From NCBI GenBank assembly GCA_965243625.1, contig CBDEVI010000002.1, positions 248,001-312,000 of the forward strand: a DNA stretch of 64,000 nucleotides. The letters run 5' to 3'. Positions 17,756-27,382 of this stretch are shown one piece after another (the stretch's first letter is position 1; every line of letters begins with the position of its first letter). The translations under genes were made by a program, and so were the position numbers. A model generated the notes under the pieces. It was not told the DNA's origin, did no database searches, and worked only from the letters and a program-made list of their open reading frames with translations. The stretch is from JAJECS01 sp965243625 (lineage in GTDB: Bacteria; Chloroflexota; UBA11872).

Positions 17756-18706
17756 TCAGGTGAGCCGGACGCGCGGGTCGATGTACGTATAGAGCACATC
17801 GACGAGGAGATTCGCTATCACGTAGATCGTCGCCGCCAGCATCACCAGCGCCTGAACCACGGTGTAGTCGCGCGTGAGGATGGCCTTGACCAGCGTGAAG
17901 CCGATGCCCTTCCGGCTGAACACCACTTCGATGACCACCGCGCCGATCAGCAAGCTCCCGAACTGCAAGCCCACGATCGTCACCACGGGGATCAGTGCGT
18001 TCTTGAGCGCGTGGCCCCAGACGACGGCGCTCTCGCGCACCCCCTTGGATCGCGCGGTGCGGATGTAGTCGCGGCTCATCACGTCCAGCATGGATGAGCG
18101 GGTGAGCCGGGCCACGATCGCGGCGCCCCCAATGCCCAGGGCGAGCGCGGGCATGATGAGTTCCTTGCCGTTGCCGTTGGCGATGGCCGGCAGGAAATTG
18201 TTCATATTGATGGCGAAGATGTAGATCAGGATCAGTCCGACGAGGAAATTCGGCACGGAAACGCCGAGCACCGCGATGAATTGGCTGCCGTAGTCGATCC
18301 AGGTGTGATGGCGCATGGCTGATATCACACCGGCCAGAAGCCCGATGCCAAGCGTCACCACCATGCCGGCCAGTGTGAGCACCAGCGTCGAGGGGAATTG
18401 CTCCGCGATCACATCGGTGATGGGCTGCTTGGTGCGGAACGAACGCCCAAGGTCGAGCCGCAGCACGTCCCACAGGTAGAAGGCGAACTGCTCAGGAATG
18501 GACTTGTCGAGCCGCAGCTTGGCTCGCGCTTGCTCCAGGGCGTCGATCGAGACCGAGGTGTTGGACGTGCCGCCCGCGTCGCTGCTGTAGTAGAAGACCT
18601 CGACGGGATCCCCGGGGATCAGGCGCAGCAGCACGAACACCAGCAGCAGCACGCCGAGGATCACCGGGATAGCGGCGAGCAACCGCCGGACGATATATCG
18701 CCCCAC
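17756..18706 (-). CDS. ABC transporter permease, DppB/OppB type
   Basis: 316 residues, about six membrane helices. MGRYIVRRLLAAIPVILGV and LLRLIPGDPVEVFYY are the standard opening of OppB/DppB permeases. The EAA loop is visible as RTARSKGVRESAVVWGHALK, followed by NALIPVVTIVGLQFGSLL and the C-terminal IDPRVRL. Imports short peptides or similar solutes with a DppC-type partner, a binding protein and ATPases. The likely partner permease and two binding proteins lie at 21-26 kb on the same strand, separated from this gene by two plus-strand genes. No ATPase gene is in the window. Confidence 0.88.
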   Translation of the reverse strand: MGRYIVRRLLAAIPVILGVLLLVFVLLRLIPGDPVEVFYYSSDAGGTSNTSVSIDALEQARAKLRLDKSIPEQFAFYLWDVLRLDLGRSFRTKQPITDVIAEQFPSTLVLTLAGMVVTLGIGLLAGVISAMRHHTWIDYGSQFIAVLGVSVPNFLVGLILIYIFAINMNNFLPAIANGNGKELIMPALALGIGGAAIVARLTRSSMLDVMSRDYIRTARSKGVRESAVVWGHALKNALIPVVTIVGLQFGSLLIGAVVIEVVFSRKGIGFTLVKAILTRDYTVVQALVMLAATIYVIANLLVDVLYTYIDPRVRLT

Positions 18707-18941
18707 GTTGCGCCTCCTCCTCGCTCACCGTTCAAACGGGCCTACGAGGCGCCTCGGGGAGGTTTGAGCCAATCCATCCTTCGAGTGGCCTCAGGCTCGG
18801 CAGTGTAGCCGACGGCTCATCCGGCGAGCACCTTGCTGGCCATGCAGGGGATGCCGCAAAGCACCGCAGGTCCCGGTAATGAGGCTGCGGATTCGCTCTC
18901 GTGGGACACTGCGCACAGCCTCGCACTGGTGCCCTCGCGCG

Positions 18942-20102
18942 TTGAAGATCACAAGCGTCGAGACCAAAGCGCTCGAGTTGCCCGCGCGCGATCCCCACGC
19001 GGGTCGGCGACGCCCCGGCTGGCTCGAGCGGCGCCCCATCGCGAATCCGATGTCGCGCTATTTCCCGGCCGAATCCAACATGCTGCGCTGGGTGCCGGAC
19101 TGGCCGGACTTCCTCGTCGTCGTTACGGCCGAGGACGGCACGCAAGGGGTGGGCCCCGGGAGATACGGGCGGCCCGTGGCCGCCGTCATCCAGGACTACC
19201 TGGGACCGCGGATCATCGGTGAGCCCGCGCTTGCGACCGAGCGGCTCTACGACATGCTGGTCCGGCTGTGCGCGCCGTTCGGCGCCACCGGCCTTGCGGC
19301 GTACGCCGTCAGCGGCATTGACCTGGCGCTGTGGGACCTCAAGGGCAAAGTGCTGGAGAAGCCGGTGTATCAGTTGCTTGGCGGTCCGGCCCGGGACTTC
19401 GTGCCGTGCTACGCCACCTGCGGCGACGTGGACTGGGTCAAGGAGCTTGGCTTCACCGCCGTGAAAGTGCCCTGTCCCTGTGGTCCGGCGCACGGACAAG
19501 ACGGCATGCAACGCAACATCGCGAGCGTCACGGCGGCCCGGGAGTGCATGGGCGATAACGCGCAGCTCATGCTCGACTGCTGGATGTCACTCGACGTGGA
19601 CTATGGCGTGCAACTGGCGGAAGCGCTGCGTCCATATGGCCTGGCGTGGATCGAAGAGATGCTCCGCCCGGAGGACTTCGACGGCTATGCGCAGCTGCGG
19701 GCGCGGCTACCCTGGCAGACGCTCGCGACGGGTGAGCACTGGTACACGCCGTATCCGTTCCAGCATGCGGCGTCGCGCCGCCTGGTGGACATCCTGCAGC
19801 CGGACATCGCGTGGGTGGGCGGGCTGACGCCCCTGCTCAAGATTTGCGCCATTGCGGAGGCGGCAGGGCTGCGAGTCATCCCGCACGGCGGGGCGGGGAG
19901 TCCCTACGGGCAACACGCCCTCTTCGCCCTCCCGGCGATCCCGCTTGGCGAGTGGTACATCGCCACGGCGCCTGGCGTTCCGCTGGAGAACGGGCCCTTG
20001 TTGCCGGGCACGGTCGTACCCAAGAACGGCAGGCTCCGACCATCCGACGCGCCCGGCTTCGGCGTGGAGATCGATGTCGGCAATCTGCCGGCGTTTCGGT
20101 AA
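18942..20102 (+). CDS. Enolase-superfamily acid-sugar dehydratase (L-rhamnonate dehydratase-like)
   Basis: 386 residues from a TTG at 18942, chosen because LKITSVETKALELPA matches the usual N-terminus of the family; an ATG at 18879 adds 21 unrelated residues. Metal ligands are seen as LDCWMSLD (Asp ~212), AWIEEMLRPED (Glu ~238) and LATGEHWYTPY (Glu ~265), and the catalytic His in VIPHGGAG with its Asp partner in ILQPDIAWVGG. WLERRPIANPMSRYF is the capping-domain signature of rhamnonate-type dehydratases. Product would be a 2-keto-3-deoxy acid, a natural substrate class for the DapA-like aldolases here. Pairs with the aldo/keto reductase 30 bases downstream. Confidence 0.8.
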   Translation: MKITSVETKALELPARDPHAGRRRPGWLERRPIANPMSRYFPAESNMLRWVPDWPDFLVVVTAEDGTQGVGPGRYGRPVAAVIQDYLGPRIIGEPALATERLYDMLVRLCAPFGATGLAAYAVSGIDLALWDLKGKVLEKPVYQLLGGPARDFVPCYATCGDVDWVKELGFTAVKVPCPCGPAHGQDGMQRNIASVTAARECMGDNAQLMLDCWMSLDVDYGVQLAEALRPYGLAWIEEMLRPEDFDGYAQLRARLPWQTLATGEHWYTPYPFQHAASRRLVDILQPDIAWVGGLTPLLKICAIAEAAGLRVIPHGGAGSPYGQHALFALPAIPLGEWYIATAPGVPLENGPLLPGTVVPKNGRLRPSDAPGFGVEIDVGNLPAFR

Positions 20103-20132
20103 GGGCGGCATGCCGGCACCGAGGGCTGGCTG

Positions 20133-21071
20133 ATGGAGTATCGGCGGCTGGGCCGGACGGGCCTCGAGGTGTCGCTGGTTGGGCTCGGCACGGGTGGGCC
20201 AAGTCAGCTGGGCCAGACGCGCGGCACCACGCGTGATCTGGTTCGCGCATTCGTGCGGCATGCGCTCGACCTCGGCATCAACTACTTCGACACCGCGCCG
20301 GTGTATCACGACAGCGAAGCGCTGCTCGCCCACGCGCTGGACGGCGTGCCGCGGGATGAGACCGTGATCGCGACCAAGTATCCCAGCGTGGTGGACGTGC
20401 ACGCGCACGCGCCGCCCTTGGCGCCGCCGAGCGTCATTCGCCCATCGGTCGAGGCGAGCCTGCGGCGACTCCGGCGGGACGCGGTGGACATTGTGCTGAT
20501 TCACGCCCTGCGGCCGGAGCTCTACGACGATTGCCGCGAGCGCCAGGTGCCCGAATTGCTACGCCTCAAAGAGGACGGCCTGGCGCGGTTCGTCGGCATC
20601 TCCGGATGGCCGGTGATGGTGGGCCGCGCCGTTGCCGACGGCTGGCCCGACGTGGTGATGCCCAACTACAACCTGCTCACCCACGCCGTGGAACGCCATG
20701 TGTTCCCGCCGGCCCGGCTGCACGACGTGGGCGTGATTGCGATGACGCCCGTGCGACGCGCCATGTCCGATCCCGCGCACTTGCATGAGGTGGTGAGGCA
20801 GATGAAGGACGACGGCTTGGTGCCGACCGGGTCAGTGCCGGATCAAGAGCCGCTCGACTGGCTCGTGCACGGCGACGTGGAGTCGGTGATCGAGGCGGCC
20901 TACCGCTTTGCGGCCGCGCCGCCGGAGGTCGCGTGCGTGTTGACGGGCACGGCCGATCCGGTCCATCTCGAAGCAAACGTCAAAGCGGTGCTGCGCGGAC
21001 CGTTGCCCGCCGCCGACGTCGAGCGGCTGCGCGCAGCATTCGGCGGCCACGACGAATACTTCGGCGACTAG
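20133..21071 (+). CDS. Aldo/keto reductase (L-fucose/galactose dehydrogenase-like)
   Basis: 312 residues. The AKR barrel is clear: MEYRRLGRTGLEVSLVGLG, then INYFDTAPVYHDSE with catalytic Asp and Tyr, and the Lys in VIATKYPSVV. The fourth tetrad residue region reads DIVLIHALRPE. The C-terminal cofactor loop (ACVLTGTADPVHLEANVKAV) is of the SDR-like 'galactose dehydrogenase' branch. It probably oxidises or reduces the sugar processed by the dehydratase that ends 30 bases upstream, in the same operon. The two genes interrupt the ABC importer cluster on the opposite strand. Confidence 0.83.
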   Translation: MEYRRLGRTGLEVSLVGLGTGGPSQLGQTRGTTRDLVRAFVRHALDLGINYFDTAPVYHDSEALLAHALDGVPRDETVIATKYPSVVDVHAHAPPLAPPSVIRPSVEASLRRLRRDAVDIVLIHALRPELYDDCRERQVPELLRLKEDGLARFVGISGWPVMVGRAVADGWPDVVMPNYNLLTHAVERHVFPPARLHDVGVIAMTPVRRAMSDPAHLHEVVRQMKDDGLVPTGSVPDQEPLDWLVHGDVESVIEAAYRFAAAPPEVACVLTGTADPVHLEANVKAVLRGPLPAADVERLRAAFGGHDEYFGD

Positions 21072-21140
21072 AGCCGACGACTGACCGAGCGGAAGAACGC
21101 CGCACAAGACTGGAACGCAGACCGCCGCCGGGCCTGCGTC

Positions 21141-21183
21141 GACCTGTTCCTTGAAGAGCGCGAGGCTCTTCTGCGGACAGGTC
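21141..21183. terminator. Nested hairpin between convergent genes
   Basis: An outer stem GACCTGT / ACAGGTC (21141-21147 with 21177-21183) encloses an inner stem GAAGAGC / GCTCTTC with a five-base loop (21153-21171). It sits between the aldo/keto reductase and the oppositely oriented binding-protein gene, a likely bidirectional terminator, although without a T-run. Confidence 0.45.
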
Positions 21184-21248
21184 CAGACCGAGGTTCCCGC
21201 CCATCCTCGGCCACCCAGACCCGGCGGCGGTGCTGAACTCCCTAGACG

Positions 21249-23168
21249 CTAGCCGCCCTTCTTGTCGTAGAAGTCCATCGCGAACGCCTGGTCGAGCAGC
21301 GTGGAATGCGCCACGCCACCGATCTGGTCGCTGTTGTAGAACCACTGCGCCATGGCGTCGGCCAGCGGGATGTTGACGGCGGCCTCCTGGATCAGACGGT
21401 TCGCCTCCATCCACATCTCGGCGCGCTTGGACTCGTCGAACTCGGCGCGGGCCCCGTCGAGCAATGCGTCGATGGGGTCGCCCTCGGTCGCCACGCCCGG
21501 CTCACCGTTGTAGTTGAGGAATGCGAACGCCCGGCCCGGGAGCCCGTAGTTCGACGTGTGGTACTTGGCGTACAGCACGTCGGCGTCTGGGCCACGCCCG
21601 CCGGTCCACTGGTGGGTGTACTTCCCTTGCGCCATGTCGTTGATGTAGGTCGCGAACTCGACGTTCGGGATGTCCACGAAGATGCCAATGCTGGACTCGA
21701 TGTCCAGCTTGTACAGCTCGCTCAACGGGTTCGGCGTGTTGGGGAACTCGACCTGCATGCGCTGGCCGTCGCGGTAGCGGAAGCCGTCGTCACCGCGAGC
21801 GTAGCCGGCGTCATCCAGCAGCTTGTTGGCAAGGCCAACGTCCCACGGGTAGAGATCTTCCATCGCCTCGTTGTAGCCGATGGTGCCCGGCGTGAGGATG
21901 TTGCCGGCGATGCGCGGGATGCCGCCGTTGCCGCGCTGCACGACGAGCTTCTTGTTGACTGCGTGGTTGAGCGCCTTCCGGACGACGATGTCGTCGGTGG
22001 GCCAGCGCGTCGAGTTGATGTGCAGGAACCACGGCATACCTGACGACATCCGCCCAAGGATGGCCCGGTTGTCCTGCTTCGCGAAGCGCTCCATGTCGAT
22101 GAACTGGAAGTGCTGGATCCAGTCCACCTCGCCAGCCTCGAAGGCCGCCGCACGGGCTACCGCGTCCTGCGCCAGGATCTGGATGACGAACTCGTCTGGG
22201 AACGGAGGCCCCTGGTTCGTCGCCCACTCCGGCGCCCAGGCGTAGTCTTCGTTCCGCTCGTAGGTGACGGAGACCTGCTCCTGCCACTCCTTGAACTTGT
22301 ACGGCCCGGTGCCGACCGGGTTGCGCGCGATGTCCTCGCGGTAGGTGATGTACGCCTGCGGCGAGGCGAATGTGATCTGACGGTCCGCCAGCACCTGCAT
22401 GAACAGGGCCTGCGGCGTCTTGGTCGTGAGGTCGATGGTGAATTCGTCGACCTTCGTGACGCTCTCGATGTCGCCGACCTGGCCTGCAATCTCACCCCGC
22501 TCCAGGCTCTCGTCCAGGAACAGCATGAAGTTGAAGGTCACCGCGTCCGCGTTGAACGGCGTGCCGTCGTGGAACACCACGTCCTGCCGCAACGGAATGC
22601 GGCGGGTCAGGCGGTCATCCGACAGCTCGGGCATGTCGGCGGCCAGCCGCGGGACTATTCGGTTGTTGGGCGCCCAGGTGTACAAGGTCTCGTACATGGG
22701 GAAACCGCTGCGGTAGGACCACTGGTCCATGCGCACCGGGTTGAACGAGGTGATCGGACCCGGCGTACCCCAGGTGATGCGGCCACCGCGGGTCGGGTTC
22801 CACTCGCCAAGCGGAACGGCCTCGTCGGAGCGGAAGAGGTTGATCCCCTTCAGTGCGCCGCGCGCCGCCGTCTCGGCCTCGATCTCGACGATCACTTCCT
22901 TCTCGACGACGACTTCCTTTTCGACGACGACTTCCTTCTCGACGACGACGGCCTTCTCGACTTCCTTGATGACTTCCTGCGTCACCACCTTCTCGACCTC
23001 GACCTGTTGGATCTCGGTCACGGTGACGATCTTCTCGACCTCGACTTCCCTGATCTCTACCTCGCCCTCGCCACACGCGGCGAGCGCGGCAACGCCGACG
23101 CCACCCGCGAGGGCCGCAGCCCCGCCACGGAGGACGCTCCGGCGACTCAGAGACTTACCACGATCCAT
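21249..23168 (-). CDS. ABC transporter solute-binding lipoprotein, SBP_bac_5 family (copy 1)
   Basis: 639 residues. Tat-like signal (LSRRSVLRGGAAALAGG) ending in a lipobox LAAC, then a heptad-like stalk of VEVEK/VVVEKEVVVEKE units to about residue 95, then a family-5 (oligopeptide/nickel) binding domain: FRYRDGQRMQVEFPNT, ARNPVGTGPYKFKEW and WFLHINSTRW are typical. It would deliver a peptide-like solute to the DppB/DppC-type permeases. The stalk type is characteristic of Chloroflexota binding proteins. It is a tandem paralogue of the next gene, of identical length and about nine in ten residues the same by eye. Confidence 0.9.
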   Translation of the reverse strand: MDRGKSLSRRSVLRGGAAALAGGVGVAALAACGEGEVEIREVEVEKIVTVTEIQQVEVEKVVTQEVIKEVEKAVVVEKEVVVEKEVVVEKEVIVEIEAETAARGALKGINLFRSDEAVPLGEWNPTRGGRITWGTPGPITSFNPVRMDQWSYRSGFPMYETLYTWAPNNRIVPRLAADMPELSDDRLTRRIPLRQDVVFHDGTPFNADAVTFNFMLFLDESLERGEIAGQVGDIESVTKVDEFTIDLTTKTPQALFMQVLADRQITFASPQAYITYREDIARNPVGTGPYKFKEWQEQVSVTYERNEDYAWAPEWATNQGPPFPDEFVIQILAQDAVARAAAFEAGEVDWIQHFQFIDMERFAKQDNRAILGRMSSGMPWFLHINSTRWPTDDIVVRKALNHAVNKKLVVQRGNGGIPRIAGNILTPGTIGYNEAMEDLYPWDVGLANKLLDDAGYARGDDGFRYRDGQRMQVEFPNTPNPLSELYKLDIESSIGIFVDIPNVEFATYINDMAQGKYTHQWTGGRGPDADVLYAKYHTSNYGLPGRAFAFLNYNGEPGVATEGDPIDALLDGARAEFDESKRAEMWMEANRLIQEAAVNIPLADAMAQWFYNSDQIGGVAHSTLLDQAFAMDFYDKKGG

Positions 23169-23362
23169 AGACCTTCCCTCCAGTTACAGGCTCTCGGGGC
23201 CTGTGCGCGAGAGGATACCAGCCCGCACGTGCGAGTCGCACCGCGCGGAATCTGTTGGTCGCGGGTCCCGTTGGTCGTCTATTCCCGCGCTCGCCGGAGT
23301 CTGGGCGCCGCCGCCGAGCGGTCCGAAGACCCTCCCGGCGGCGGCGCCGATCTCCTTCGGCG

Positions 23363-25282
23363 CTAGCCGCCCTTCTTGTCGTAGAAGTCGAGCACGGTGG
23401 CTGGCTCGTGGATTGTGGAGAGCGCCACGCCGCCAATCTGGTCCCTGTTGTAGAACCACTGCCCCATGGCGTCCGACAGCGGAAGGTTGACGGCGGCCTC
23501 CTGGATCAGGCGGTTCGCCTCCATCCACATCTCGGCGCGCTTGGACTCGTCGAACTCCGAGCGCGCTCCGTCGAGCAATGCGTCGATGGGGTCACCCTCG
23601 GTCGGCACGCCCGGCTCACCGTTGTAGTTGAGGAACGCGAACGCGCGGCCCGGCAGCCCGTAGTTCGACGTGTGGTACTTGGGATACAGCACGTCGCCGT
23701 CGGGGCCGCCCCCGCCGGTCCACTGGTGGGTGTACTTCCCTTGCGCCATGTCGTTGATGTAGGTGGCGAACTCGACGTTCGGGATGTCCACGAAGATGCC
23801 GATGCTGGACTCGATGTCGAGCTTGTACAGCTCGCTCAACGGGTTGGGCGTGTTGGGGAACTCGACCTGCATGCGCTGGCCGTCGCGGTAGCGGAAGCCG
23901 TCGTCACCGCGAGCGTAGCCGGCGTCATCCAGCAGCTGGTTGGCCTTGCCGACGTCCCACGGGTAGAGGTCTTCCATGTCCGGGTTGTAGCCGATGGTGC
24001 CCGGCGTGAGGATGTTGCCGGCGATGCGCGGGATGCCGCCGTTGCCGCGCTGCACCACCAGTTTCTTGTTGATGGCGTGGTTGAGCGCCTTGCGCACGAC
24101 GATGTCGTCGGTGGGCCAGCGCATCGAGTTGATGTGCAGGAACCACGGCATGCCCGGAGCCAAACGTCCGAGGATGATGCGGTTCTCCTGCTTCGCGAAG
24201 CGCTCCAGGTCGATGAACTGGAAGTGCTGGATCCAGTCCACCTCGCCGGCCTCGAAGGCCGCCGCGCGCGCCACCGCGTCCTGCGCCAGAATCTGAACGA
24301 CGAACTCGTCGGGGTACGGCGCCCCCTTGTTCGTCGCCCACTCCGGCGCCCAGGCGTAGTCGTCGAACCGCTCGTAGGTGACGGAGACCTGCTCCTGCCA
24401 CTCCTTGAACTTGTAGGCGCCGGTGCCGACCGGATTGCGCGCAATGTCCTCGCGGTAGGTGATGTACGCCTGCGGGGAGGCGAAGGTGATCTGAAAATCG
24501 GCCAGCACCTGCATGAACAGGGCCTGCGGGGTCTTCGTCTTCAGGTCGATGGTGAAGTCGTCGACCTTCGTGACGCTCTCGATATCGCCGACCTTGCCCG
24601 CAATCTCGCCCCGCTCCAGGCTCTCGTCCAGGAACAGCATGAAGTTGAAGGTCACCGCGTCCGCGTTGAACGGCGTGCCGTCGTGGAACTTCACGTCCTG
24701 GCGCAATGGAATGCGGCGGGTCAGGCGGTCTTCGGAAAGCTCGGGCATGTCGGCGGCCAGCCAGGGAATGATCCGGTTGCCCGGCGCCCACGTGTACAGG
24801 TTCTCGTAAATCGGGAAGCCGTTGCGATAGGACCACTGGTCCATACGCACGGGGTTGAGCGACGTGATCGGGCCCGGCGTACCCCACGTGATGCGGCCAC
24901 CGCGCGTCGGGTTCCACTCGCCGAGCGGGACGGATTCGTCGGAGCGGAAAAGGTTGACGCCCGTCTGCAGGCCGCGCGCGGCCGTCTCGGCCTCGATCTC
25001 GACGATCTTCGTGACGACCTTCTCGACCTCGACTTCCTTGACGACTTCCTTCTCGACGACGACGGCCTTCTCGACTTCCTTGAGGACTTCCTGCGTCACC
25101 ACCTTCTCGACTTCGACCTGTTGGATCTCGGTCACGGTGACGACCTTCTCGACCTCGACTTCTCGGATCTCTACCTCGCCCTCGCCGCAGGCTGCGAGCG
25201 CGGCAACGCCCACGCCGCCCGCCAGGGCCAAGGCCCCGCCACGCAGGACGTTTCGCCGACTCAGAGATTTGCCACGATCCAT
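23363..25282 (-). CDS. ABC transporter solute-binding lipoprotein, SBP_bac_5 family (copy 2)
   Basis: 639 residues, paralogue of the gene at 21249-23168. Same Tat-like lipoprotein leader (LSRRNVLRGGALALAGGVG, lipobox LAAC) and stalk, but the stalk repeat units are differently arranged (VVKEVEVEKVVTKIVEIE). The binding domain is nearly identical; differences cluster in scattered surface positions and at the C-terminus (VALSTIHEPATVLDFYDK against VAHSTLLDQAFAMDFYDK). Lies 100 bases downstream of the DppC-type permease gene, in the same operon. Different C-terminal and loop residues could alter ligand choice. Confidence 0.9.
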   Translation of the reverse strand: MDRGKSLSRRNVLRGGALALAGGVGVAALAACGEGEVEIREVEVEKVVTVTEIQQVEVEKVVTQEVLKEVEKAVVVEKEVVKEVEVEKVVTKIVEIEAETAARGLQTGVNLFRSDESVPLGEWNPTRGGRITWGTPGPITSLNPVRMDQWSYRNGFPIYENLYTWAPGNRIIPWLAADMPELSEDRLTRRIPLRQDVKFHDGTPFNADAVTFNFMLFLDESLERGEIAGKVGDIESVTKVDDFTIDLKTKTPQALFMQVLADFQITFASPQAYITYREDIARNPVGTGAYKFKEWQEQVSVTYERFDDYAWAPEWATNKGAPYPDEFVVQILAQDAVARAAAFEAGEVDWIQHFQFIDLERFAKQENRIILGRLAPGMPWFLHINSMRWPTDDIVVRKALNHAINKKLVVQRGNGGIPRIAGNILTPGTIGYNPDMEDLYPWDVGKANQLLDDAGYARGDDGFRYRDGQRMQVEFPNTPNPLSELYKLDIESSIGIFVDIPNVEFATYINDMAQGKYTHQWTGGGGPDGDVLYPKYHTSNYGLPGRAFAFLNYNGEPGVPTEGDPIDALLDGARSEFDESKRAEMWMEANRLIQEAAVNLPLSDAMGQWFYNRDQIGGVALSTIHEPATVLDFYDKKGG

Positions 25283-25382
25283 AAATTCCTCCCCAAATAA
25301 CTCGCCTTCCGAACCAGTGCGTGAGGATAGCAGTCGACGGGCATTTGGTTCGCCCCGACACCGGTCGCCGCGGAGGTCGGGG

Positions 25383-26351
25383 CTATTGCGCCCAGGCGCT
25401 CGCTTGCGGGTCCAGCGCCTCGCGCAGGCCGTCGCCCAGCATGTTGAACGACAGCACCGTCAGCGCCAGTGCGAGCCCGTTGAAGATGCAAATCCAGGGC
25501 GCCAGGGCGAGCACCGCGCGGTATTGGGCAATCTCCAAGCCCCACTCCGGGGTCGGCGGCGAGGCGCCCAGGCCCAGGAAGCTGAGTCCGGCCGCCGAGA
25601 TGATGGTCGAGCCCAGCCCAAGCGTAGACATGATCAGGATGGGGCTGAGGATGTTGGGCAGGATGTGGCGCACGATGATGCGGGTGTCGCGCATGCCGAT
25701 CGCGCGCGCCGCGCGCACGTAGCCGAACTCTTTGGCGGAGAGCGTCGACCCACGGACCACGCGCGCATAGAAGGGGACGCCGGCAACCCCAAGGGCGATC
25801 ATCGCGTTCGTGAGGCTGGGGCCGAGCGACGCCACGATCACGATGGCGAGCAGCAGCCCCGGAAACGCCAACAGCACGTCGAGCAGACGGCTGATGACCA
25901 TATCGATCCGTCCGCCGAAATAGCCGGCGGCCATGCCGAGAATCGTGCCGCCGGCCCCGGCCAGCAACACCGCCACGAACCCGACCCGCAGCGAGATGCG
26001 CGACCCGTGCACCACGCGGCTGAAGACGTCGCGGCCAATGTCGTCGGTGCCGAAGGGGAAGAACGCCGGTTCCACTTCCCCGCTCTCGCCCACGCGAGTG
26101 CCGCTGGACCAGGGCGGGCGCAAACGGTTCTCGAGCACCGACTCGAGCGTCGGTTTGGTGTTGATGCCTTCGGGCGCGATCACGTCGGCGAAAACGGCAC
26201 AGAGCGCAAAGAGGATCAGCACCACGCCGCCGGCCATGGCCGCGACGTTGCGCCGCAGCCGCCGCCACGCCATCGACCACTCGCTACGCACGGCAGCCGA
26301 AGCCACCGCGTCGATGGAGGCCGTGTCGGACAGGGGTTCGGCTGTTGCCAT
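25383..26351 (-). CDS. ABC transporter permease, DppC/OppC type
   Basis: 322 residues. The N-terminal cytoplasmic tail and first helix (RRNVAAMAGGVVLILFALCA) fit OppC_N; the conserved GTDDIGRDVFSRVVHGSRIS is the DppC hallmark. The EAA loop reads VRAARAIGMRDTRIIVRHIL, followed by NILSPILIMSTLGLGSTI and LGLGASPPTPEWG. It heads the minus-strand block with the two binding proteins; the DppB-type partner lies about 6.7 kb away at 17756. No ATP-binding subunit is found nearby, so it must be supplied from elsewhere. Confidence 0.88.
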   Translation of the reverse strand: MATAEPLSDTASIDAVASAAVRSEWSMAWRRLRRNVAAMAGGVVLILFALCAVFADVIAPEGINTKPTLESVLENRLRPPWSSGTRVGESGEVEPAFFPFGTDDIGRDVFSRVVHGSRISLRVGFVAVLLAGAGGTILGMAAGYFGGRIDMVISRLLDVLLAFPGLLLAIVIVASLGPSLTNAMIALGVAGVPFYARVVRGSTLSAKEFGYVRAARAIGMRDTRIIVRHILPNILSPILIMSTLGLGSTIISAAGLSFLGLGASPPTPEWGLEIAQYRAVLALAPWICIFNGLALALTVLSFNMLGDGLREALDPQASAWAQ

Positions 26352-26426
26352 TGCCGCCGGTAGGAGAGGGGCCGCGATTCGGGGACGATACTACATAGGC
26401 TGGCTGGCGGGGCGGGTCAAAGGCCT

Positions 26427-27296
26427 CTACGCCAGCGCCACCAACGCTGCCCCGGCGGCGATGGCGGCGGCGCCCACGAAGCGCGGGGCGTGCCGCGGCT
26501 CGCGCAACAACGTCATGCCCAGGGCGGCGCCGATCAGGATGCTGACTTCGCGGGCGGCGGAGACGTAGGGTGCGGGCGCCATGGTCAGCGCGATGAGCAC
26601 CAGGAGATAGGCGCCCACACAGAGGATGGCCACCAGCGTCACGTCGCGCATGGACACGGACACACGACGCCAGGGGCGGCGTCCATAGCGCGCCAGCACG
26701 ACCGGCGTAAGTATCGCGGCGGCAATCAGCCACATCAGGTAAACGTAGGTGAGCGGATTCACCACGGACACGCCTTGCTTATCCACCAGCGTGTACGAGG
26801 CGATCAGGACGCCGGTAAACGCCGCGTAGCGACCGCCGGGATGCAGCAGGGCGCGTGCCGGATCCAGCAGCGAGCTAAGACGCAGGCTCCGCAGATTGAG
26901 CACGTAGATGCCGGCAACCACCGTCAGCACCCCGGCGAGCCCGGTCGGCGAGACCGATTCGCCGACGAACCAGACGCTCACGACCAGCACCAGCGTTGGC
27001 CCCAGGCCCCGCGCTAGCGGATAGGTGACCGAGAGATCGGCACGCGCGTAGGCGTTGGCCAGCGACCAGAAATAGGCCGCGTGCAGCACTCCGGTGGCCA
27101 CGATCCAGCCCCAGCCGGCGGCCGGAATCGGCTCCAGGATGACTCCCACGACGAACGCGGGCAGATACAGCACCGACGCGATGACCAGCGCCAGCCAGAA
27201 GAACACCGGATGTCCCTGACCGCGCTTGGCGAGCAGGTTCCAGACGGCGTGCAGCGCGGCCGCCGTGAACACCAGCGCCAGCGCAGCCGGAGGCAC
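26427..27296 (-). CDS. EamA-family (DMT superfamily) transporter
   Basis: 289 residues, about ten membrane helices in two EamA repeats, from a GTG at 27294-27296. Repeat 1 opens PAALALVFTAAALHAVWNLL and ends with a YPLARGLGPTLVLVVSV helix; repeat 2 runs from about residue 150 to the end with SAAREVSILIGAALGMTLL. These carriers export or exchange small metabolites such as amino acids. The substrate cannot be read. The gene follows the DppC-type permease upstream on the same strand but with a separate 75-base gap. Confidence 0.82.
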   Translation of the reverse strand: MPPAALALVFTAAALHAVWNLLAKRGQGHPVFFWLALVIASVLYLPAFVVGVILEPIPAAGWGWIVATGVLHAAYFWSLANAYARADLSVTYPLARGLGPTLVLVVSVWFVGESVSPTGLAGVLTVVAGIYVLNLRSLRLSSLLDPARALLHPGGRYAAFTGVLIASYTLVDKQGVSVVNPLTYVYLMWLIAAAILTPVVLARYGRRPWRRVSVSMRDVTLVAILCVGAYLLVLIALTMAPAPYVSAAREVSILIGAALGMTLLREPRHAPRFVGAAAIAAGAALVALA

Positions 27297-27382
27297 AGTG
27301 CATCCCCGCCGAAGGTCCTGAGGTGCGGCAAGCTACCACGGAGCCGCCGCGGCCCCACGGCCCAATGGCGTCGAGGCCGGGG

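Noticed and set aside
23255..25300. Open frame of nearly 700 codons on the plus strand opposite the second binding-protein gene
   Set aside because: Antisense shadow. It is rich in Val/Asp/Leu repeats because the opposite strand encodes a repetitive VEK stalk; no known domain is seen.
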